A stretch of 64,000 nt of DNA from Echinometra lucunter (taxonomy: Eukaryota; Echinodermata; Echinoidea; Camarodonta; Echinometridae): contig CM057153.1 in NCBI GenBank assembly GCA_029962745.1, positions 11,996,518 to 12,060,517 on the forward strand. Reading direction: 5' to 3'. Positions 56,495-64,000 of this stretch are shown here, piece by piece (within the stretch, counting starts at the first letter, position 1; every line of letters begins with the position of its first letter). Below the pieces are notes generated by a model that saw nothing but the letters and a program-made list of their open reading frames with translations, searched no databases and was not told where the DNA came from. Position numbers and translations under genes: made by a program.

Positions 56495-59400
56495 CTAAAT
56501 TGAAAACACATGCAAGAACGTTAGGCAAACTACATGAATACATGAACATGATGAAGGTAAATATTTATTTTTGTGCGTAAAATATATCCTGTAAATTCAT
56601 TCATACAAGATTGTACTGCTTACAGTAGTACATTGGTCGCAGTCGTGTGTTTTATCTTCTTACAAAGACGACTGATATAATAACCCCCCCCCCCCCAAAT
56701 AGATCAATTATATGACAAAGAATACGGTACCTCTTGCAATATATTTGTACCTCCTTTAACACCGTGATTAAACTAAATGACTTACAAGAAGATTAATTTC
56801 ACGTTACAGGTCTCGACCATTCGCTCATATTAAAAAATCATATTTCCGACATAATCATCTTAAATTTTTGCATTTTCCACATCTTTCTATCATCTTTCTG
56901 ATTGAAAAAAAAAACTTTGCAAAGAGCTTGAATGCTTAATGGGTTTTTGTGATAGGTTTAAAAAACTGACATCACTAAAGAAAATTCGATAAATTTAAGT
57001 AATGTAATGTCACTGCCATTACAGTAAGTGGGACGTTCAGTGTCACGTACGAGCCGAATATATTCGTCAAAATTTATTTACTTACCATATATGATGGAGT
57101 GGTAGTCTGGGCATCTTTGTGTCTCAAATTTCTGACCGCCAATATAAGCATATCCGGCTGTATTATATCTTGCATAATTTACAACGAAAAAGGCTCCGTT
57201 GGGATCAGATTGTGTAATAGTGTATGTATAGGATTGTGATCCTTGGTAAGCATATGCACACATGTTGTCATTGGATGTTGAAGACAACATCGATGCGACG
57301 TAAGAAAAATCACCGGGAGTAGTATAAGTAATATAAAAACCTGAACCGGACGTGCATGGGGCCACGATGGTAAAATAGTGGGTGAAATAAAAGTTGAGGG
57401 TGTCTGCGCCTGTTATTCGCACGTATGTATTCTTCACTGTGTACTGTTCTTCAGGTGGTATGACAACCATTGACGGAGCATCCCTGAGGATTTGCACCAC
57501 TTGGATTGGTTTATCGCTAGTGATACGTATCATGCTGTTCGTAGTGACTTCTCGGCTTTCTGTTTGACCCTGACTGAGGCTGACCGATGTGCCGCCGACG
57601 TTGATATTGGTGTCATCTCTGCTTGCAGTCACCTGAACGTAGTATCCAATTGACCCACCTGTAAACGGTGGTACGTTAAAAGTAGTTCCCCATTTGTCAT
57701 ATGGCAACAGCTGTTCTATGGCATAATCGCAGGATGACGGTGTATCTATAGGACTATAAGCACAAGAAGATCCACTGACAACCGAGACAGATTTGTTGGC
57801 CAGTATTCTTGACCCAGTGAAGTCGTTGGATGAAGTGGTGATGACCATCTGATACCAGGCTGGAATCTCCACTTCCAAGTCCGAAAGAGGACTAGAATAT
57901 GTCACGCCGTTGTAGGTAAATGGACCATTGGGTGTAATACGAACGAAGGTCGTTTCACCGGTTGACGAGATGATCACTTGTCCAAGACCAGGACCAGCTC
58001 GTACTGATGCAAAATATTCCTGGCCCAGAAATTCAAGAGGAATGGCACTTGTGGCACCATATATACCTTCCTGTAAAGGAATGAAGTTAGAATCGTTTTA
58101 AAATGATAGGGAAATTATTCCTAAGACAAGTATCTCCATGACAACCACTCAAGGACACTTACACCCAAGGAAAATAGAACGATCACATCCAGGACAGTTA
58201 CTCCTGGGATAAATTTCCTTGGGGCGAATTTTACGGGGAAACTGTAATCGTTCGGGGGATGTTGTAGACAGGGGGGCCATTGTCCTTGGGGTTACTGTGG
58301 GGTAGCTATCAGAATGAAATACTTAACCTAGTCTCGTCACTTAGTTATGTGTGTAGAAGTTAGAGCTCGGGCGCAGTATTGGTAACAAAAGGAAAATTGG
58401 GATGAAATGTGATATCACATCGTTATCTTTGCGTCCTTATATGCGAGATCATCTCGTATTCAAACTATGATTCCCAATATAGTTTGGCTTAAATATTTGA
58501 AAGAATCTCTAGTCGTATAAAATCATCTGAGGGGGAGGGAGATTATCATTATTGCTAATTTCTTGCTATTTATTATCTAAAATGAATGAGAAATTGTGAA
58601 AAGTGTATTAGGTCTACCAAACCTGTACGTGAGCAGAAAAGGCAGTTGGAATTATCAAGTTGCCTTCAAAAAAATAATGAAATTATTTTCCAATGGATTG
58701 ACCCAAAAAAAAAAAAAAAAGAAATGCAAGAAAGAAAATGGTAACTGTAGAGCATTCTTCAAATTATGGAGGAAGGTCCCAGACGTACATTTTAATTAGC
58801 AATGATGGATTCGTCAACCATGTCAACAGATAGTTATAAGGAGGATGTTTATTGATTTATGCAACGAACGGTATATTGCTCGTGTAGACTTTCGTATACA
58901 TGTATAATATAGACATTTATGGGATGGCCGTGGCAAGTAGAGCTCCTTTTCTCCTCGATAATTTTTAGTGGGTGTGTCACCGTCTTGGAATTTTTCAAAT
59001 AAATACCAAACTTTTCCTCCAATTAAACTGAGGTAAAATAAGCTTGATGTTAACACAAACGAACAACCGAACAAAAGACTATTTAAAACGAACGAACAAG
59101 TAATAAACTAAGACATATTGTCAGCGGAGCAATAATTATCGTCGGAGCCATTTTCAGCACAGTAATTGTCTTCCACGGAGCACATATTGGGCAGAGTAGT
59201 TGTTGTCGGAGCATTTGTCTTCCTTGGTGCACTTTTTGTAATTTTGTAGAGTAATTGTTTGTGGAGTATGTGTCGCCAGTGGAAATACATGTGGAGCAAT
59301 TGCCGTTTGGGTCTTATGTCGGCGGAGCAATTGACGCATTAGAAAATGTCGGAGGAATTGTTGGGAAATTGACCCTGGAGAAATAGTCCGCGGAGCAACT

Positions 59401-61486
59401 GTCAGCGATGATCGTGAGTGGGAAAATTACTAACCAAGTTGAGCATCTAAATGATCATGTTGATCAGACACAATTATTGCCCTCACGTTGGGCATTTTTC
59501 AACCAATAGAGTTTGGCCATCTCGGTTTCAATTGGGTAACAGATGGCGCATATTCCTTCGACTTGCATGCCTAAAGTAGTATGCACCGCATACCCACTTT
59601 AGCCGATTTGGCCAAACTCTCTGTATAGATGGCTCTGAATTCTTTACCCAACATTTACTTTATATTGCGTGCTTACATTCATGTTTGATCCATATAGAAA
59701 AATCTTGAGGTGATTGTCAAGGCTGATGTGTAAAGTTCCATCATGTATTCCTGTACTCCTGGTAACTGTTGATGATGCTGTGTATGTCAGTTTTAAGCGT
59801 TCGGGCATTCCACCTGATATCGAAAAGTCGCCTGACGCAGACTGGGCCGGCCGAGCTACGTTGAAGGAAGTACCCGAGGACTGGTTGGTCTGAAGAAATG
59901 AACCGTAGTCTCCGCTGTAGGTATTGTATTGGCCGCTTGGAAAGAAACCGTAGACAAATTCACCACCGAACCTCGAGGAATCCGCATGGTCTCCGACTGT
60001 GGAGAACAATACAATTGAATTCGATTCGTTTATAAAACCCACCGCACAATGTACGATCCGACTGCGACCCGATTTTCGAACCAATCGGATTCTCCATGAA
60101 ATGTGAAAATTAAAACAAGTAAGATCATCTTATCTAAATTTCGGAATAATGATAGGAATACTAACATCGAAATTTTGTCATATATTTGGTTAACTGCAAG
60201 CCTTGTGGTCGGAGTAAAGGCCAAATCGGCTTCAAATTTTAGGCGATCGCAAGATTACTATGACGTCACTATGATTCGGAACTGAATTCGCTTCTATTCC
60301 TTTAGGGAGGCCCGCAGTAGCACGGAATTCGATTTCGCTATTCATACGACTTTCGGGAACTTTGATCACTGAGATTTTACATGTTGGAATGTTCATATCA
60401 CATGCTATAAATTTTTTTCTAAAATCGGATTGCAGACGGATCGTACACACAAGAGCGCTGCGGTATATTAGTGCAGGTTCTTGACACCGCCCCCCCCCCC
60501 CCGGTCCTGTGTTTGATCTTCGCTCTGTTTTACATCCTTGGACAATGTCTTATGTCCCTCTCAACCCAGGTGTATACATGGAGCCGTGGCAGTTCTGGGG
60601 TAATAAATAGCAGGATACGCATACACTGGTTGTCATTAAAACTTTAGGTTATTAGTCATCATCTCACATTAATTGAAAGAGCGGGTGCAGTTCTATACTG
60701 CATCATTTCAGCAACTTAATGCATGTCTGGTGGATGTTCATTTGGTTTAAACATCAATCTATAATTTAAAGTGTAGATAAATCTGCTATGTTTGCCAATT
60801 TTGTTCTGGTTGTGATTGAGCATCCATGTGAAAAGATGAGGCCTGCTGTTCTATTTGCCTTTGATGTTTGTGCTAACAAAATACATGCATTTCCTGAAGG
60901 CTGTCAATCAACTGACTATAATCTGTATACGGACAGTATATAAAAGTCAACTCCTAAAAACTGCATTGACTAACGAGTCGTTTGTAGGTTAATTTATTTG
61001 TATTCAATATGAAACTTGCAATACCTCTTATTTAAAGACCATTATCATTGAGGATGCATTAGGACACGGAACATTTATCTAAATAGCAAGGAAATCTATT
61101 TGGGTGGAAGATATACACTTTAAGGTCTTTTACATAATGATTATAATATTAGCAGAAATAATAATTATGATAATGGTTATAGTAACATTTATGTTCATGA
61201 ATTAAGTACAAAATAATCCAGTGGATAACGTCATCGGACTGTAGATTAGATAGTTCGCGGTTCGAGGCCCTGATGACTTTTGGCAAGACATTCATCTACA
61301 ATTGCTACTCTCGACCCAGGGGCAATAAATGGGTACCCGGAAGAAAGAAATTCCTTGAAATGCTAGAGCGGCGTAATAGCAGCCACACTAAAGGCTGAGT
61401 AATAACAGTTGAGCGCCAGGAATGTCAAGTTTGACAATATAATATACAAGAACCAGCTGTTGTTATTATTATTATTATTATCATCA

Positions 61487-61541
<55 letters not shown>

Positions 61542-61920
61542 CATCATCATTATTATTATCTTTGTTTTTGTTGTTATTATTATTGATGATAACATTACCA
61601 AAATAACAATAATTGTAATCATGATATTAATAATTACAACAATAATAACAATAATATATAGTAATGATAGTAATAAAAACAACAGTAATGTTTTGAATTG
61701 ATAATCAATGCATGACAACTGGATTGAAATGACTCTTGGCAGATTTACAATTCAGATAATGCGTGACTTTGCCGCCTATACAGATGAAATAATACAAATT
61801 GTCTAACCCATTCAACGCCCCTGCCCCCTCCCATGACTTACCCGCACAGGTCTGTGCTTTGGCAACACAGAAAAGCCGAAGAACACATGTCATCAGGGAG
61901 ACGATGAAAACTTGAACCAT
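56219..61920 (-). CDS. IgGFc-binding-protein-like secreted protein, gene D (3' end missing)
   Basis: Four exons: 61842-61920 (MVQVFIVSLMTCVLRLFCVA, signal peptide, phase 1), 59677-59996, 57086-58070 and 56219-56494; 1660 bases so far, phase 1 at the last donor. Exons 2 and 3 read as one IgGFc-binding N-terminal domain, as in FCGBP: GGEFVYGFFPSG, LEFLGQEYFASVRAG, ETTFVRITPNGPF, LANKSVSVVSGSSCAYSP, CDYAIEQLLPYDKWGTTF, IRITSDKPIQVVQ. The SV(V)SGxxC...CDxxxEQLxPxxxWG core is the family hallmark. Exon 4 is Thr-rich with repeated TTTAQ, mucin-like and likely O-glycosylated. Such proteins are secreted mucus or adhesion components. No von Willebrand or membrane segment was found, so the C terminus is unknown. 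Start context is good (AATATGG). Confidence 0.8.
57086..58070 (-). CDS. Gene D exon 3: IgGFc-binding domain core
   Basis: A 985-base exon, phase 0 to 1, 328 codons, starting EGIYGATSAIPLEFLGQEYF after a CTTTACAG acceptor and ending YHSIIY before GTAAGT. Cysteines occur as SSCAYSP, SSCDYA, APCTSG, DNMCAY and QRCPDY. One uninterrupted frame of this length in an otherwise stop-rich region is strong evidence of selection. Confidence 0.9.
59115..59410. repeat. Degenerate GTCGGCGGAGCAATTG repeat in intron 2 of gene D
   Basis: GGAGCAAT, CGGAGCATT, TGGAGTATG, GGCGGAGCAATTGACG and CGCGGAGCAACTGTC recur at intervals of 20-30 bases, about ten units, heavily diverged. Confidence 0.6.
61215..61456 (+). 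mobile_element. tRNA-derived SINE with ATT tail
   Basis: Contains a pol III B box GGTTCGAGGCC (61259-61269) preceded by a tRNA-like head (CCAGTGGATAACG), then a body with TTGGCAAGACATTCATC and TGGGTACCCGG, then (TTA/ATT)n at 61457-61556. The body matches the truncated minus-strand copy at 33578-33930. It is upstream of exon 2 of gene D on the opposite strand. Confidence 0.75.
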
Positions 61921-62971
61921 ATTTCTAGAAATGCATCGACTGCTTTTCGAAGAGAGGATCGGTGTTTGACTGAAAGGCAGAAAAAAAGATGGTGATTTTG
62001 GCTAATTTGACGGAAAAACTGTGCTGCAATACAAGAAAGAAAAAGAAGAGGGAAATAAGGGGTATTTATTGATTAATGCACCACCATCATTATTTCATAC
62101 ATGTTGTAATGCCTACACCAACTCAATAATTTTGTGTAACTGAAATATTCATAAAGTATAAAAAATATTCTTGCACGATGGAAATATTTAATGCCCTTTG
62201 CATTACAATGTCAACACTTATATCAGGTATACGGTTCAAGATTGATGAGATAGAGCTGCTAATAATGTTCCACTCATAATCAGTTTAAATTTATGCTAAT
62301 TTCATTTGAATTGATTGGTATGCTTAATGTGCATAGTTCAACGTTTTCCCCGTACATACCCTTTTAACACGATGATGATTAAAATCTCTTGTGTTTTTGC
62401 ACTCTGTAAATAAATTGATAGCTAGATCAAATTATAAAGGTTTCATCACGAAAATCATGGGCAATATGTTCATGGATATTTTCGCAGCAAAGCAGAATTA
62501 ATCGGTAAGGTATTTCTTTTTCCCGAGGGTTTATTGTGAAAGCAGTGGCTTATTCGGGATTGAAACTGAATAAAGCATTGAATAAGTCAATGTCAAGCCG
62601 TGAACGCAATTGCACAGAGAGAAGTAATGATATTGATATTTCCAGCAATCGGGAAAGAAAGGAATATATCCAGATCAGTCACAAAGGCAACGATGTATTG
62701 TACTGAGATTTGGATCTAATTAATTTTGACCAATAGGACACGATCAAGGGGTTAGTGGCTTTCAGACATAATAAATCGCATGGATAACATGATAACCCTC
62801 ATTCATTATAAGTCGTATTGCAATTCGTTTACAATGCAAGAAGGTACAACCATGACAACGGAATAAAGAACGTAAAATAAAATAGGTCAGGGTTGTCGTT
62901 CAACGTCCTTTTACATTCAGATTATTCTTCTTCTGTTTGTGAATATTCTCAATCATCCAGGTAAAGTAGAT
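61921..62971. other. Upstream region of gene D, no gene seen
   Basis: AT-rich sequence with no supported exon. It should include the promoter of gene D; no clear TATA box could be assigned. Nothing recognisable otherwise. Confidence 0.5.
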
Positions 62972-63379
62972 AATGAACTATATCAGTAAATCTGGTCAAC
63001 TGGACTTACTTGTGTTTTCGAGTTGCGACGTTTCACGTCCTCTCCGGGACGCTTCATCAGGCCGACTGGTCTTTGGCGGCAATTGGTTATTGACCCGTGA
63101 CAGGGTCGGGAAATTTCGAAAAGCGCCGAGGAATCTTCCGAACTGCCGAATTGTAGGCTCCGGCTAGGTTGTATCGCAGGCCTCCTCATTGGTTAAGAGA
63201 TGGCTCCTACGGAGCCTACAAATCGGCAGTTCGGAAATTCCCCGACCCTGTCACGGGTCAATAACCAATTGCCGCCAAAGACCAGTCGGCCTGATGAAGC
63301 GTCCCGGAGAGGACGTGAAACGTCGCAACTCGAAAACACAAGTAAGTCCATTTGACCAGATTTACTGGTATAGTTCATT
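62972..63379. mobile_element. 400-bp inverted repeat with hammerhead-like core on each arm
   Basis: The arms are near-perfect inverse copies meeting near 63175; the left arm has about 24 extra bases. Right arm, plus strand: CTGATGA 63291-63297, stem GCGTCC (63299-63304) with GGACGT (63311-63316), GAAA 63317-63320. The left arm has the same on the minus strand (63060-63054, GAAA 63034-63031). CTGATGA is the canonical hammerhead box. This may be a tail-to-tail pair of Penelope-like ends or a retrozyme-like element. Confidence 0.6.
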
Positions 63380-64000
63380 ATTCTTCTTCGTTATTTTTTC
63401 TACCTAACTTTATTGGAAAAAATCTATATACAACAACAAATCTCACATCAAACCTACATCCCACCTCTCCTTTTCTTTTAAAAAAAAATACTGTCTCTCT
63501 TCTTTCCTCTGTATTACCCTGACCTGTTTTTTTTTTTTCATTTCATGTTCATTGCCAACGTTTTTCTTTTGGTTATGGTATCAGGACATTGTCTTATCGA
63601 CCAGCATGACCAGTGTCGATTCTTACTCTTCTTAATCAATTAACGCCAGCATTGCGTGGCGCCCAATATTTTGATTGTCCTTGCCGGTGGAGGTTATTGA
63701 ACATCAATTTACGTGGAACAAACCACGTAGGGAATATTTAATTAAATTCGATATACAAATCAATGCCTAGGAGTGCAAAAAATACTGTTTAAAGTCCAAC
63801 GTAATTACCAGACACAAATTGTAAAATAGAGGTCCTGTAAACAGTTCACACCAACATGCTTTGGACATACAGTAATAACAAAATTGCTATAGGACAGCGA
63901 GAAAATCAATTCGAAAGAAGATGTGGTTGTCTGAAAGACCACAATTTCTGTTTTAAAAAGTATATGTCCATGGATGAACAAGGCGAATCGATTGTCATTG
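63380..64000. other. Window end, no gene recognised
   Basis: Pyrimidine-rich then AT-rich sequence without an exon or element that I can support. Confidence 0.5.

Noticed and set aside
61259..61269. A tRNA gene at the GGTTCGAGGCC box
   Set aside because: No full cloverleaf; the box belongs to a tRNA-derived SINE.

Overview
The window looks like nuclear DNA of a marine invertebrate deuterostome, most likely an echinoderm. This is inferred from AT-rich sequence with GT-AG introns, dense microsatellites and MITEs, a Penelope-like element, tRNA-derived SINEs, and animal gene families (caspase, CCP/sushi, IgGFc-binding type). No bacterial or viral gene organisation is visible.

The central discovery is a family of membrane-anchored caspases. 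Gene B (plus strand, 16638-36109) can be assembled from 13 exons with agreeing splice phases and 1854 coding bases. It reads: signal peptide, short stalk, two CCP/sushi domains, Ser/Thr/Arg-rich stalk, one transmembrane helix, a cytoplasmic linker, then a full caspase domain with SHG histidine, QACRG cysteine and p10 segment. Gene C (minus strand, 47820-40394) has a signal peptide, a short ectodomain without CCP domains, a transmembrane helix and the same cytoplasmic caspase layout, but its p20/p10 linker exon is broken. Copy A (minus strand, 6377-1258) is a segmental duplicate of C. It starts at the transmembrane exon, has an intact linker exon and a frameshifted last exon. The layout suggests receptors in which the protease is fused to the sensor rather than recruited through DED or CARD adaptors.

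Layout: 1-6746 duplicate carrying copy A; 6747-11813 repeats only; 11814-14415 Penelope-like element with inverted terminal repeats; 14512-16285 non-autonomous hAT element with an 8-bp target duplication; 16638-36109 gene B, whose large introns hold LINE, SINE and MITE relics; 36110-37486 microsatellites; 37487-45719 second duplicate carrying most of gene C, interrupted by a 1.7-kb TIR element; 45732-47820 the 5' exons of C; 47821-56218 MITEs, a second hAT element and simple repeats; 56219-61920 the 5' four exons of an IgGFc-binding-protein-like secreted gene (minus strand) with a mucin-like TTTAQ repeat; 62972-63379 a large inverted repeat with hammerhead-like cores.

A second theme is recurrent hammerhead-ribozyme-like cores (CTGANGA, stem II, GAAA) at several unrelated sites, including introns of the caspase copies. 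All gene models are by eye, without transcripts. Splice sites were chosen because consensus and phase agree and paralogous exons match.
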